Source of the DNA: Desulfomonile sp963700305
GTDB lineage: Bacteria; Desulfobacterota; Desulfomonilia; Desulfomonilales; Desulfomonilaceae
Direction of reading: 5' to 3'
DNA: 64,000 nucleotides
NCBI GenBank assembly: GCA_963700305.1
Contig: CAVOXB010000012.1
Coordinates: 186,001-250,000, forward strand
In this document: piece by piece, positions 10,580 through 20,062 of the stretch
How the letters are laid out: each line of letters starts with the position of its first letter
How positions within the stretch are numbered: the stretch's first letter is position 1
Notes under the pieces: model-generated
What the model saw: the letters and a program-made list of their open reading frames with translations, nothing else
Databases searched by the model: none
What the model was told of the DNA's origin: nothing
Position numbers and translations under genes: made by a program

Positions 10580-11383
10580 TTACATTCTGTAGTGCAAATC
10601 ATTCCTGATGGGAAAACCTCCAGCTAGTTTTTGCGAAATATCTTCGACACGTTTCTTTTGTTTTGGATCTCGCACAATGCCCTTCACTACGAGAGTCTCT
10701 CCTTCAACAGATACCTCGAGAGTATTCACGAAGAGGTATGGATAGGTGAACAGGCCTGCCTCTATTTTAGCGGCTTGTGAATGGAGTTCCAATTCTCTCT
10801 GTACCTTATCAGTCTTGAGTTTATCTCGATGTCGCAAGGCTTCGCAGACAGTATGGACTACTTCCTCGATCGACTGATCTCCAGTGTTGAACACCGCATC
10901 ATAGGACGCAGGATCGCTCCAATCCTTCCCGTACAGGGCCCAAATGAACTGAGATCTTTCGTGATCAGTGCGCTCGATTAACCATCGAGCGGTGTCATAG
11001 TCCACAGACTCCCTGATCATGACTCTCTCGAGCCGCGCTTCAAGCGGTGCTATTACGCGGATTCTGAACGCATGGGGGACCCCATTGAGAAGAAAATTGC
11101 CCCCACGTTCCATGATGGCGGCGTTATCTCTTGCGGCATACTCCAAAAGGATACTTCTCGTTAGGGCACCGAATCCTCTGAAGGACCAATCGTATTTTTC
11201 CCAAACGGAAGGAGAATGCTCATCAAGGCCTTTGCCCCATGTTTCCCATTTCTTGCCCTGTGCGCCAACCTCTTTGAAAAATGTCTCTCTCTTTAGATAT
11301 TCGTAGCCCAACTGAGTGACGACTTCTCTTCCGATTTCTCTGCCGCCGCTCCCAAACTCTCTCGAAATTGTAAGAATTGCCAT
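10580..11383 (-). CDS. Cytidylate-kinase-like protein with C-terminal extension
   Basis: 267-residue protein of the cytidylate kinase-like family. The N-terminal phosphate-binding loop ISREFGSGGREIG is clear, followed by MERGGNFLL and the Arg-rich lid segment RLERVMIRESVDYD. Residues about 205-267 form a separate domain with alternating strands (LFVNTLEVSVEGETLVVKGIV) resembling a BON or osmotic-type domain. Members of this family are common in anaerobes and their substrate is not established; ordinary CMP kinase is unlikely. It starts nine bases after the TerC stop, so the two form an operon. Confidence 0.7.
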   Translation of the reverse strand: MAILTISREFGSGGREIGREVVTQLGYEYLKRETFFKEVGAQGKKWETWGKGLDEHSPSVWEKYDWSFRGFGALTRSILLEYAARDNAAIMERGGNFLLNGVPHAFRIRVIAPLEARLERVMIRESVDYDTARWLIERTDHERSQFIWALYGKDWSDPASYDAVFNTGDQSIEEVVHTVCEALRHRDKLKTDKVQRELELHSQAAKIEAGLFTYPYLFVNTLEVSVEGETLVVKGIVRDPKQKKRVEDISQKLAGGFPIRNDLHYRM

Positions 11384-11392
11384 TTGCTCTAT

Positions 11393-12180
11393 CTATTCCT
11401 TTTCACCGGACACCGCACTTGCTGACTCAGAAGTGATTTCTTGAGCCGGTTGTGCGATTTCCATTTCTTCCGATTTAAACTTCCATCTCAGCCACAGTTT
11501 GCCTACGACAATCACCATTATTGCGAATACTATTTCCAGCGAATACTGAAGTATCTTTCCAGGCTGAAAAAAGTTCATCACTACAGGGTCGGTAATGATC
11601 ATTTCCGCACCAACTTTACCAAGTATCGCCGCACCAAAATAGATTATTATGGGATACCTGTCCATTAGCGAGGATAGCAGATTGCTTGTGAACACGATAA
11701 ACGGAATGCTCAATCCAAGGCCGAAGAGCAGTAAGAACAGGCTGCCGCCGGATGCTCCTCCCACTGCCAACACGTTATCCAGAGACATGCTGATATCTGC
11801 GATGACAATGGTCTTGATCGCTTGGGAAATGGTTACAGCTTCTTTGTCAATTCCCTCTTCAGGGGCCCCTTCAACGAAGAGTTTCACTGCAATCCAAAGG
11901 ATTACGGCTCCGCCGAAGAGCTTTACAAAGCTCATCTGGAGTAGCTGAGAGACAAAAAAAGTCAGTATTACTCGAAGCAGGTACCTGCAGCCCCCGCACC
12001 TAAGATGATCCCCTTTCGCCTCTGTTCCCGAGGCAACGATCGGACCGCCATAGCAATGATTACCGCGTTGTCACCTGCGAGAATCAAATCTATGACTACG
12101 ATGCTCAGCAGACGCCACAGAAAATCGAGATTGAATCCTATTTCGGCAATTCCCAATTCCATAAGGCCAACCTCTGTCAC
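11393..12180 (-). CDS. TerC/YkoY-family integral membrane protein, one frameshift
   Basis: Multi-span membrane protein of the TerC family, whose studied members export Mn2+ or take part in metal homeostasis. Characteristic segments are LILAGDNAVIIAMAVR in the first half and ADISMSLDNVLAVGG in the second; both carry the Asp-Asn pair of the family. The reading frame shifts between 11984 and 11988: the second frame, read back from 11935, gives YLLRVILTFFVSQLLQ, which is the expected family sequence directly after GAGAAG. The C-terminal tail is charged. It probably shares a transcript with the downstream kinase-like gene. Confidence 0.82.
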
Positions 12181-12437
12181 AAAGATGATTCGTATTCAGA
12201 CAAAAAGCATTCAAAAACCGACGCACTTCGAGAATAACTGTTGAAGAGTTATAGGTCAATCATATCTCTGCGTCGGGAATCCATACTGCCCAGGTTATTG
12301 GCATTTGCCCCTTCTGCAAAAAAGAGATCTATGAAGAGATATTCACTCCGCTCTTTTTCCTGGCACCCTGGGGAATATATCAAGCTGAAATAGCAGGTCA
12401 GACAGATACAATCGAGTCGTTGTCATCACCCAGATGC

Positions 12438-14636
12438 TCAACGAAACTTGATATACCTAAAAAGGCCCGAGTAGTCATCAGACCAAGGGGCAGGCTGAGA
12501 ATCGTCAGGAAGCGGATTCCACCCCTGATTGATCAATTGCGTCAATAAAGTGTTATCACGGGAAACAACCGCCCATATTGACGCGTCTGCATCATGAATG
12601 ATTGTTGCATCGTGGGGAGGTGTATGTTTCTTCTCAAAGGCCCTAATCCCTGAGCTGCGAGTAACATTTCCTATGACCCGTGACAGGTCTACGTATCGGT
12701 TAGTGATATGTATTGCGATCACTCCATCGTCCTTGAGCTTGGACAAGTACATGTTCAGGGCTTCTGTAGTAAGAAGGTGAACGGGTACGGAGTCAGAACT
12801 GAACACGTCGAGGAGTATGACATCGAAGTTCTTGTCCGGACATTTTGAAAGCGACAATCTTCCGTCCCCTAATACAACGTCGATCTTCGCCTTGCATCCC
12901 GAGAGGTATGAGAAAAAAGCAGGATTTTGGGCCATTCGCGCTATTCCCGGATGCAATTCGTAGAAGACCCAATGGTCATCGGCCGTGGCATAGCAGGCCA
13001 TGGCGCCGGTTCCCAAGCCTATTACACCCACGGAACGACCTGCCGGCGAAGTGCCAAGGTTCTTAAACAGTTGGCCCAATGGTCCTCCCGGATAATAATA
13101 GCTTGTAGCATTGTGCTTTGATTGTGGATCGACGAACTGGCTCCCATGCGACACGTTCCCGTGAGTCAACATGATCAGGCTTTTGCCGGAATCAAGGTGA
13201 ACGCCAAAGACGCCGTTGAAACTTCGCTCCATGTATATCGTATTGGTGTGGATGTTGCCGGACATGAAGCCTGTCAACATATAGGCTCCCAGTCCAAGGC
13301 TGAAGCTCGCAGCTGTATTTCGAGAGAAATAGCATATACACAATAGAATCCCTAGAACCAGTCCGAAAATCTGCTCAACGACGCGATTGCCAGCCGAGAC
13401 GAAACCCAAACACCACAGGTAACTTGCCGTCAGGAAAACCGCGCCAAGTATCGCTATGGACAAGGGCCACAGAAAATCAAGCATCTTGAAACGCTCACAA
13501 AATGACTCACTTTTTTCACTGGGGACCATCATTGCCGCGAGCATTAGCATCAGGGGAAATTCCAGGAATCGCTTGAAGATCAGTGGCGCGATGATCGCAC
13601 TGAAGACTCCTCCCAGCACACCACCCAGAGCGAGACACATGAAGAATTCCGTGAGGCGATCTGCCGAAGGCCGAGAGCGAACCAGAGCGCCATGGAGGGC
13701 CATTGCCGTGAGAAAAAGCGCTGACAAACTCGCGGAAATGCTTAAGAGGAAGCCCCATTCACCTGGCCAGAACGCCACGAGCGACAATGCGATCAGAGCT
13801 ATGGGTTGAAGTCTCACGATGGATCTGCGAGTGATGAGTTCACGCCGCGCAAAAACCAGAATGAAGGACAACATATACACGCCCAGAGGGAGCACCCACA
13901 GCAGAGGCACAGGCGCCACATCAGTAGTCATGAACGATGTAACGCTCTGAAGCATGCTCGATGGGATTGTCGAGAGAAGCACCCATTTTAGTCTTAACCA
14001 ATTGGTCGGGGCCTCAGACGAAGCGCCTTCTAATGAATCCATGGACAGCGTCCGCTTCCACAACCAAGCCCCTGCTGCGGCAATGCATAAAATAAGAATG
14101 ATATACCCGATGCTCCACGTATCGCTTTGCCAAGAAAGGCTGAGATAAGGCTCGAACAGAATCGGGTAGCAAAACAATCCAAGCAGACTTCCAGCGTTTC
14201 CTGCGGCGTAAAGAAAATAGGGATCTTTGGATCCCGGCTCGCGGCTGAGGGAAAACCATCTCTGAAGCAATGGCGATGTGCCGGACAACAATATAAAAGG
14301 GAATCCGAGAGAAAATAGGAGCACCGCCAGAAGCCACAGCACAGGATTGGCATCCGTCGGGGGAAACCAACCTACGGGCAGTCGAATCGGCAGAAAAAAC
14401 ATGAAACAGATCAATAATCCCAGGTGAACAATCACTTGCCTGGAAAAACGAATTTTGCTTTGGAGATGAGCATAAAAATACCCGATCAGAAGAGCAGCTT
14501 GAAAAAAGACAAGACAAGTATTCCATACAGCAGGGCTGCCGCCGAGAACAGGCAGGACCATCTTTCCGAACATCGGCTGAACCCAGAGCACCATAGCCGC
14601 GCTGAGAAATAATATGAAAGAGAACAAATATATCAA
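12438..14636 (-). CDS. Fused membrane / spermidine-synthase-like protein
   Basis: 732-residue inner-membrane protein: roughly the first 470 residues are a series of hydrophobic helices of the MFS-like type (start MIYLFSFILFLSAAMVLW), and the last 220 form a spermidine-synthase-fold domain with VGVIGLGTGAMACY, the acidic end of strand two (YELHP), LGDGR and ILLDVFSSDSVP. This fusion family is widespread, but polyamine synthesis by it is generally unproven. The start is TTG with GGAG seven bases upstream. It is a single-gene unit and its stop lies about 260 bases from TerC. Confidence 0.85.
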   Translation of the reverse strand: MIYLFSFILFLSAAMVLWVQPMFGKMVLPVLGGSPAVWNTCLVFFQAALLIGYFYAHLQSKIRFSRQVIVHLGLLICFMFFLPIRLPVGWFPPTDANPVLWLLAVLLFSLGFPFILLSGTSPLLQRWFSLSREPGSKDPYFLYAAGNAGSLLGLFCYPILFEPYLSLSWQSDTWSIGYIILILCIAAAGAWLWKRTLSMDSLEGASSEAPTNWLRLKWVLLSTIPSSMLQSVTSFMTTDVAPVPLLWVLPLGVYMLSFILVFARRELITRRSIVRLQPIALIALSLVAFWPGEWGFLLSISASLSALFLTAMALHGALVRSRPSADRLTEFFMCLALGGVLGGVFSAIIAPLIFKRFLEFPLMLMLAAMMVPSEKSESFCERFKMLDFLWPLSIAILGAVFLTASYLWCLGFVSAGNRVVEQIFGLVLGILLCICYFSRNTAASFSLGLGAYMLTGFMSGNIHTNTIYMERSFNGVFGVHLDSGKSLIMLTHGNVSHGSQFVDPQSKHNATSYYYPGGPLGQLFKNLGTSPAGRSVGVIGLGTGAMACYATADDHWVFYELHPGIARMAQNPAFFSYLSGCKAKIDVVLGDGRLSLSKCPDKNFDVILLDVFSSDSVPVHLLTTEALNMYLSKLKDDGVIAIHITNRYVDLSRVIGNVTRSSGIRAFEKKHTPPHDATIIHDADASIWAVVSRDNTLLTQLINQGWNPLPDDSQPAPWSDDYSGLFRYIKFR

Positions 14637-14812
14637 TGTGCGCTCCGAATCCCGTATTTCTCAAGAATGAGCAAACGCCTACTATTGTGCAGCGATATTA
14701 GCTCGTTCTCCAATCCACATGCGCAATAGCCGCTATTCTTGATAATCGAGAAGAATGCCGTCGTTGTTGAGAATCAGGGATTTTCAGAGCGATTTTACCA
14801 CAATGGAACTAT

Positions 14813-15640
14813 CTATTGTTCGCCTCGAGTTCGGCAAAACTCAACAAATTTGGCGATTGCGGGATTCGTGACTCGTTCGTCCCACGCAAAAGAAAAAGTC
14901 AAAGTGATCGGGTAAGCCCCGCTCTTCACAGTCTCTTCCTTCGGAAGAAGGACAGGAGATTGCTCCTCTTTTTTTACTCCCAAGATCTTTACTCCACTCA
15001 GGTTGCGACTCGACGGCACTATCCCGATTGGCAGATCTTGTGCTTTTTTACATACGGTGATAATTGCGTCCCACGTTTCGGTCATTACTGCATTTTTGCC
15101 AAAAGATTCGCCATGAAGCACCGTATTCCAGAAGAAAACAGCGCCGCCGGATTCCGGAATTCTGCGTGTGAGACATCTTACAGGTTCATCCGGGCCACCT
15201 ACCCGCTTCCAAGTGTCGTATTCTCCAGAGTAGATTCTTCTTAGCTGTTCCAAGGTGAGTTCGCCTACAGGATTGCGCTCGTGGGTAATCACGGCTATAG
15301 CCGCTTTACCTATCGCTTTTTCAGCTAATTTTATACCCTTTTCCCCGGCCTTGTTCCGCTCATCCTGCCTTATGTCTCTGCTCATCATTGCTATTTCAGC
15401 CGCCCCATCGAGAAAGACCTGGAATCCTTTGCCCGCGCTGGAACCAATGACAGTTATCTCGACGTCTGGATTTTTTTCCATGTACTGTTTGGCCCACTTG
15501 TCCACAATATCCGAAGCCATAGCTGCTCCATTTAGCCTCAGGCGTGTCTTTGTGGTTTCTTGCGACAGCGATATCCCTGCAACAAATAGCACTGACAAGA
15601 CAACCCACGCACCAAGAATTGCCGTGTAATGTTTCTTCAT
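14813..15640 (-). CDS. PstS-like phosphate/anion substrate-binding protein
   Basis: Periplasmic binding protein of 275 residues. Signal peptide MKKHYTAILGAWVVLSVLFVAGISLS; mature part with LRLNGAAMASDIVDKW, GSSAGKGFQ, IAMMSRDIR, LTLEQLRRIYSGEYDTWKRVGG and RIPESGGAVFFW, the standard order of the PstS-like fold and its phosphate-contacting Ser/Thr/Arg loops. The ATG at 15640 is preferred over one 18 bases upstream because GGAGAGG stands just before it. No pst permease genes lie beside it, so it may be an orphan or have a role in signalling. Confidence 0.8.
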   Translation of the reverse strand: MKKHYTAILGAWVVLSVLFVAGISLSQETTKTRLRLNGAAMASDIVDKWAKQYMEKNPDVEITVIGSSAGKGFQVFLDGAAEIAMMSRDIRQDERNKAGEKGIKLAEKAIGKAAIAVITHERNPVGELTLEQLRRIYSGEYDTWKRVGGPDEPVRCLTRRIPESGGAVFFWNTVLHGESFGKNAVMTETWDAIITVCKKAQDLPIGIVPSSRNLSGVKILGVKKEEQSPVLLPKEETVKSGAYPITLTFSFAWDERVTNPAIAKFVEFCRTRGEQ

Positions 15641-15913
15641 TAGAGCCTCTCCATTCATTTCAATTCAATCGATGTTTAAACTCGTACTATAGTCTGTTTA
15701 GGATTGTCCATCATTTTTTCAGAGAGTACCAAGTCCACTGGATAAATGCTCGAATGCATTCTCCTCTCTGATGGCATTCTTTGACGTCTCATATGACATC
15801 TCATGAGGGAAACAGGTTCTCATGATATTATCCGGAATGATCGTTGACGAATGATCTGAGGCGAGCTAATCTCAGGATCCTTGTTACCACGGATTCTTAA
15901 GGCTGGAATTTTG

Positions 15914-16399
15914 ATGGACATAGCGACGTTCACAACGCCAATTGAGGATCGGTACTTCGATGACTACGTGGCAGGTGCTGTTCATGAATGCGGCTGTATT
16001 GCAGTCGAGGAAGATGAAATCATTGCTTTTGGAAAGCGATTTGACCCGCAGCCTTTTCACACGGCCCCAGAAGCCGCGGCACAATCAGCCTTTGGGGGTC
16101 TGATCGCCAGCGGCTGGCACACGGCCAGCCTCATGATGCGGCTTTTTGTCGACCACTATTTGTCTGCAGTGGCAAGTCTCAGTTCGCCTGGAGTGGATCA
16201 ACTTCGCTGGCTCAAACCTGTCCGTCCAGGTGACAAACTGTCATTGCGAGTAACCGTTACCGAAACCAGTCGCTCACGTTCAAAACCAGACAGAGGAATT
16301 GTCCATTCTTTTATCGAGGTACGGAATCAACAACAAGAGATCGTGATGACTATGAAAGCACTGAATTTACTCCGCTGCCGCGAAGCTGTCATGGATTAG
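15914..16399 (+). CDS. MaoC-family (R)-hydratase / dehydratase
   Basis: Hot-dog fold protein of about 161 residues. The family signature is visible as KRFDPQPFHTAPEAAAQSAF followed by GGLIASGWHT, including the active-site Asp and His, and the C-terminal strand SFIEVRNQQQEIVM. Enzymes of this kind hydrate enoyl-CoA or dehydrate hydroxyacyl-CoA. The ATG at 15914 is chosen because homologues start near DIATFTTPIEDRYFDDY; an in-frame ATG 33 bases upstream is possible. It is a single gene convergent with the TraB-like gene, four bases apart. Confidence 0.8.
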   Translation: MDIATFTTPIEDRYFDDYVAGAVHECGCIAVEEDEIIAFGKRFDPQPFHTAPEAAAQSAFGGLIASGWHTASLMMRLFVDHYLSAVASLSSPGVDQLRWLKPVRPGDKLSLRVTVTETSRSRSKPDRGIVHSFIEVRNQQQEIVMTMKALNLLRCREAVMD

Positions 16400-16403
16400 T
16401 CCG

Positions 16404-17252
16404 TCACCGACTACGGCCCACGTGGGCCACTTCCTGCTCCACAGTATATCCTGCCCTGGCCAGTATTTGGCTGATCCCCGGAACATGCGGTATCCCTACA
16501 AAGACGGCTGCACGTCCATGTTCCAGATAAGGCTGCATTTTCTCGCAGAAGATGGCATCGCGACGATCGATCACCATCGGGTTGCGGGTGGGAAAGCCAT
16601 AAGGATTGCTAGCGATTGTAGTAATATCACCATCTAGATACCATCGGACAAAATCGCGGGTGTAGGTGCGCCACAAGCCAATTCTTTTTAGAAAATCAGT
16701 CATTTGCTGACGAGACAAGGATTCCAGCACCTCTATCTGATCCTCGATTGCCTCCATGAAGGCAATCTCTAATCCCAATTCATTCGCGATTGCGTACGCT
16801 TCCATATCAACCGAATATTTCCAGCCGTTCTTCTTAAGGTACGCAGTGTAAATGTTGAAGAAAACCATCCAAGGCTTCATTGTGCTAAGGATCTGTGTCA
16901 CGAATGTTTTCGGAGTCGGGGCGGGCTCCAGTCCGTGAAACGATGCATAACCCGGCACTTTAAGATGTAGGATATTGGCAATAATCTCGATGGCTTTTGA
17001 ATCGAGGTTGTCCAGGATGCTGCCATTCGGGTTTGGTTCCTGCCTGCCGGCGGCGACGACTTGTTCCATGCTCGAGGCGTCAAGGGGGCCTTCGAACAGC
17101 GCCGACTCAGATTCTTTCAGCAATCTTCTAAGAGATTTCTTGAAGCTATATGGCGAGAAGTGTGCTGTTCCCACGAGAAACGAAGCACGGGCGCCTTTCC
17201 TTACTCGCCAAATCGTCCTCAATTCTCGGTGCCGCAATAGTTGCCAGAACAT
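16404..17252 (-). CDS. TraB/GumN (Tiki-like) family protein
   Basis: About 282 residues. The two family signatures are present: FLVGTAHFSP near the N terminus and VFVGIPHVPGI near the C terminus, each a GxxH element thought to bind metal. No signal peptide is evident, so it is probably cytoplasmic. Function is unknown in bacteria; the fold relates to Tiki metalloproteases. Start unclear: the frame is open to 17336, but that would overlap the upstream gene by 66 bases; ATG 17252 avoids the overlap. It follows the GNAT-like gene closely and is probably co-transcribed with it. Confidence 0.7.
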   Translation of the reverse strand: MFWQLLRHRELRTIWRVRKGARASFLVGTAHFSPYSFKKSLRRLLKESESALFEGPLDASSMEQVVAAGRQEPNPNGSILDNLDSKAIEIIANILHLKVPGYASFHGLEPAPTPKTFVTQILSTMKPWMVFFNIYTAYLKKNGWKYSVDMEAYAIANELGLEIAFMEAIEDQIEVLESLSRQQMTDFLKRIGLWRTYTRDFVRWYLDGDITTIASNPYGFPTRNPMVIDRRDAIFCEKMQPYLEHGRAAVFVGIPHVPGISQILARAGYTVEQEVAHVGRSR

Positions 17253-17269
17253 GGTTGCGTACCCAGGAC

Positions 17270-18118
17270 TCAAGAGCGTCCAATGCTGCCAATGAACGCA
17301 TCCCATGGAGAAGATTTTCGCACAATCATCTCGCACAGCTCATATGGCATTGTTGGAATTCCGCCCCATTTTTCTTTAAATAATCGGATACCCGCGTTTA
17401 CCCCTATCCCGAGATGGATGAAACGTTTGCCTAAACCATTGCTGATCTTGATCAGCTCACTCATCAGCAGATCCGAAGCTCCTGGAACATAGTTCGATTT
17501 GGAGTGACAGCCGATGACGTACGTGGAGAAGTCTTTCGGCGCGAAATCAACCACGAAAAAAGCTGCAAGCTTGTCGCGCCTGTCCCATACATTAATTACA
17601 GACGCCCCTCTTGCTGTTCCTACGTAATCCCGCGTCCTGAACAGCAGCTCGCGAATTCGAGGCGGGAGACCCACCCGATCTGCGAATTCTCGGGCAAGAT
17701 CGTGATGGGCATCTGTCATCTTTGCAGCGTACTCGACCGTACCAGCTTCCCGAGCTTTCCTGACGCGTCGCATGGGACCGGCCCGGACAGAGGCGGGCAA
17801 ATCAAGAGCATAATATTTGTCTGTGTTTCGTTCGACAAATGTCGCCTTTAATGCGATTGGAGCTTGAGGAGCGATCAGAGATATTCTAACCGAGCGAAAG
17901 GCCTTGATTATTCTGTTCAAGACATCTTCAAAACGATCAATTTGGAAATCGTGCTCCAAAGGATATCCCACGATGACAATGCCGTACTGAGTTTGACAGC
18001 AGAAATAATCCTCGAACAGAAACGGTTCCCCCCGTGAAATGCTGGCCATGAGTTCAGGGCTGTGTTCGGGCACATATGCTCGGGCAAGTACCGCCTTTTG
18101 TTCTTCTTGAGTAATCAT
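17270..18118 (-). CDS. GNAT-fold-like protein, paralogue of the gene at 18433
   Basis: About 282 residues, no signal peptide. Its C-terminal third has YVPGASDLLMSELIK, GKRFIHLGIGVNAGI and FKEKWGG, matching closely the same positions in the divergent gene at 18433-19278, and looks like the acyl-CoA-binding half of a GNAT or FemAB-like fold. Start placed at 18118 because the paralogue begins at the equivalent Met (MITQEEQ versus MLTQAER); an ATG 24 bases upstream is the alternative. Substrate unknown. The TraB-like gene follows on the same strand. Confidence 0.6.
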   Translation of the reverse strand: MITQEEQKAVLARAYVPEHSPELMASISRGEPFLFEDYFCCQTQYGIVIVGYPLEHDFQIDRFEDVLNRIIKAFRSVRISLIAPQAPIALKATFVERNTDKYYALDLPASVRAGPMRRVRKAREAGTVEYAAKMTDAHHDLAREFADRVGLPPRIRELLFRTRDYVGTARGASVINVWDRRDKLAAFFVVDFAPKDFSTYVIGCHSKSNYVPGASDLLMSELIKISNGLGKRFIHLGIGVNAGIRLFKEKWGGIPTMPYELCEMIVRKSSPWDAFIGSIGRS

Positions 18119-18432
18119 GGTACTAACCGGGCTTGTAGTCATTCAGGATGCTTGAGCCATCACATCTCTGGGCAACTTCATCGGCAATTCGGTAATTGCA
18201 ATGGTAACTTAAAGTCTTATTACGGTCAATCTTCAATGACATTCCCCGCGTAAGAGAACAACTAACGGCAAGTAGCTGGTTGAACGCAAGCATATACGCG
18301 AACGGAATTGACTCCAACAAAGATGGAGACTACAATGAAAGTGCAAAGAAATTAGACCCATAATGAGCCAAGCCCATGGAAACAACACCGTGCTTTTGTT
18401 ACTGCGGCACAGAGGCGGGCGAATAAAGGCCA
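18119..18432. promoter_or_regulatory. Divergent promoter region between the two GNAT-like paralogues
   Basis: About 310 bases separating two divergently transcribed paralogues. It must hold both promoters. No inverted repeat or clear -35/-10 pair stands out by eye, and no reading frame here has coding character. Confidence 0.35.
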
Positions 18433-19278
18433 ATGCTGACTCAAGCAGAGCGAGATATGGTGTTCAGAAATGCTTTCATCCCGGAGCATCTTCCGGACTA
18501 TGTCCAGGCCATCTCCTTTGCCGAACCCAATATACATAAAGGGTATTTGTGTTATTCCCACGCAGCTGTTCTCATTTTCATCGGTTATCGCTTAGAAGTG
18601 ACCGCTGATCAACAGGAAGACATCAGCACGGCACTTGAATCCGCGTGTGTGCGTTTTCAGCCGATCACCGTAAACGTTATCGCCTCCCGAATTCACGCGG
18701 AAATCCAATCAATGGCACGTGAAAGTGACCAATATTTCCGGGTGAACCTCCCGATGACTACCATCCGACCTGAAGAGGCATACATGGTGCGCCGAGCGAG
18801 ACGCGAGCTGAATGTGATTGATGCTGCATTCTCAAGAGAGCATGAGTTATTCATTGAGAGCTTTGTCTCCGAACGAAATTTGAGTACCGAACACCAAGAA
18901 ATTTTCCGCAAGATACCCCGATATTTTGAGCGTTCTGGTACGGCACGGCTCTTGGAGGCAAGAAAAGGGCATGAGCTGGTAGCATTCACCATCCTGGATC
19001 TCGGTTCCGCTGACTATGCCTTTTATCTCTTCAATTTCCGATCCAGGGCGGTTCACGTACCCGGCGCGTCAGATTTGCTTTTCCACGAGATGGCGAGACT
19101 CGCCGCAAATAAAGGTAAACGCTATTTGAACCTTGGCCTTGGGGTCAACCCCGGAGTTCAGCGATTTAAGAAAAAGTGGGGAGCAATACCTTTTCTGTCC
19201 TATGAATCGGTCACAATCCATAGAAGGCCGCGGGGATTAATCAACATAGTTCGAGGACTGTTGGGCTTCAGCGTGTAG
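18433..19278 (+). CDS. GNAT-fold-like protein, paralogue of the gene at 17270
   Basis: 281 residues, cytoplasmic. Shares with its divergent neighbour the N-terminal VFRNAFIPEHLPDY / VLARAYVPEHSPEL segment, an RRARRE / VRKAREA helix, and the C-terminal block HVPGASDLLFHEM, GKRYLNLGLGVNPGV, FKKKWGAIPFLSYE. The block resembles the acetyl-CoA-binding region of GNAT/FemAB-type transferases. An AAAGG site stands before the ATG. Its last 11 bases overlap the convergent FadR-type regulator. I cannot name a substrate. Confidence 0.6.
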   Translation: MLTQAERDMVFRNAFIPEHLPDYVQAISFAEPNIHKGYLCYSHAAVLIFIGYRLEVTADQQEDISTALESACVRFQPITVNVIASRIHAEIQSMARESDQYFRVNLPMTTIRPEEAYMVRRARRELNVIDAAFSREHELFIESFVSERNLSTEHQEIFRKIPRYFERSGTARLLEARKGHELVAFTILDLGSADYAFYLFNFRSRAVHVPGASDLLFHEMARLAANKGKRYLNLGLGVNPGVQRFKKKWGAIPFLSYESVTIHRRPRGLINIVRGLLGFSV

Positions 19279-20062
19279 AGTCTTGAGAGGAATCAAAGAG
19301 AGGAATGGGTCCAGTTTCTCTATGTGATGATGACCATTTCTTGTATTCTTCTACCACATAAGTGAGATGCTCGCGCATGCACGCTTCCGCAGAATCCGGA
19401 TCTTGAGCCTGGATAGCCTTGAAAACCCGCAAATGATGATTGAAGATTTTCTGCTGGTCTTCTCTGGTCACAAAGACTTTCTCCCGATGGATCCTGATGG
19501 AATAATTTACCCATTGATAGATGCTGCTCATGAGATGCAGAAATATCGTGTTATGAGAAGCCGCAACGATCTCCGTGTGAAATTTGAAATCTATTTCATA
19601 TCGTATACGCCCCTTCTCGAAATCGTCTTCCATTTCCTCCAAATAGTTACGCATACGGCCAAGTTCTTCCTCAGTTCTGTTCTGAGCCGCTCGTCTTGCT
19701 GCCCACGTTTCCAGAAGGGCCCTGATTTCAGTCAGCTCCAGAACCCGCTGCTTGTCGCCCCCCAAAAAGATTTCAATAGGTTTCAGAATTTCTTGCTCTG
19801 TGATGTTCTTTACGACAGTCCCGCCGCCGTGAACAATTTCCACTATTCCTTGAAGCTCCAGCTGCTGGACAGCTTCCCGGATCGAAGGTCGGCTGACCCC
19901 CATCTGTTCCGCGAGTTCTCGCTCGGAAGGCAATCGCGCTCCGACTCTGAGGGCCCCATTACTGATAGCTGTCTTGAGTTGGCTAGCGACCTTTTGGGAG
20001 ATGCGCTCCAACCGAATAGGTTTGAAAAGAGATTCAGCAAGGGTTTCATTCTGGTCATTCAT
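19268..20062 (-). CDS. FadR-subfamily GntR transcriptional regulator
   Basis: 264-residue DNA-binding repressor or activator. Winged helix at about residues 18-85 with LPSERELAEQMGVSRPSIRE and the wing VHGGGTVV; all-helical FCD ligand domain after it, with metal-site signatures DFKFHTEIVAASHN and HHLRVFKAIQ...CMREH. FCD regulators usually respond to small organic acids or acyl-CoA. It is transcribed away from the Nramp-like gene at 20576, the natural candidate target, and its stop overlaps the GNAT-like gene by 11 bases. Confidence 0.85.
   Translation of the reverse strand: MNDQNETLAESLFKPIRLERISQKVASQLKTAISNGALRVGARLPSERELAEQMGVSRPSIREAVQQLELQGIVEIVHGGGTVVKNITEQEILKPIEIFLGGDKQRVLELTEIRALLETWAARRAAQNRTEEELGRMRNYLEEMEDDFEKGRIRYEIDFKFHTEIVAASHNTIFLHLMSSIYQWVNYSIRIHREKVFVTREDQQKIFNHHLRVFKAIQAQDPDSAEACMREHLTYVVEEYKKWSSSHRETGPIPLFDSSQDSTR

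Noticed and set aside
12181..12437. Mn-responsive riboswitch before TerC
   Set aside because: TerC genes often have a yybP-ykoY riboswitch, but the minus-strand leader here does not show the expected conserved helices and loop bases by eye.
12270..12437. Plus-strand reading with GICPFCKKEIYEEIF, a possible zinc-ribbon peptide
   Set aside because: No start codon or ribosome site and it runs through the end of the convergent spermidine-synthase-like gene; could be a remnant but cannot be supported.
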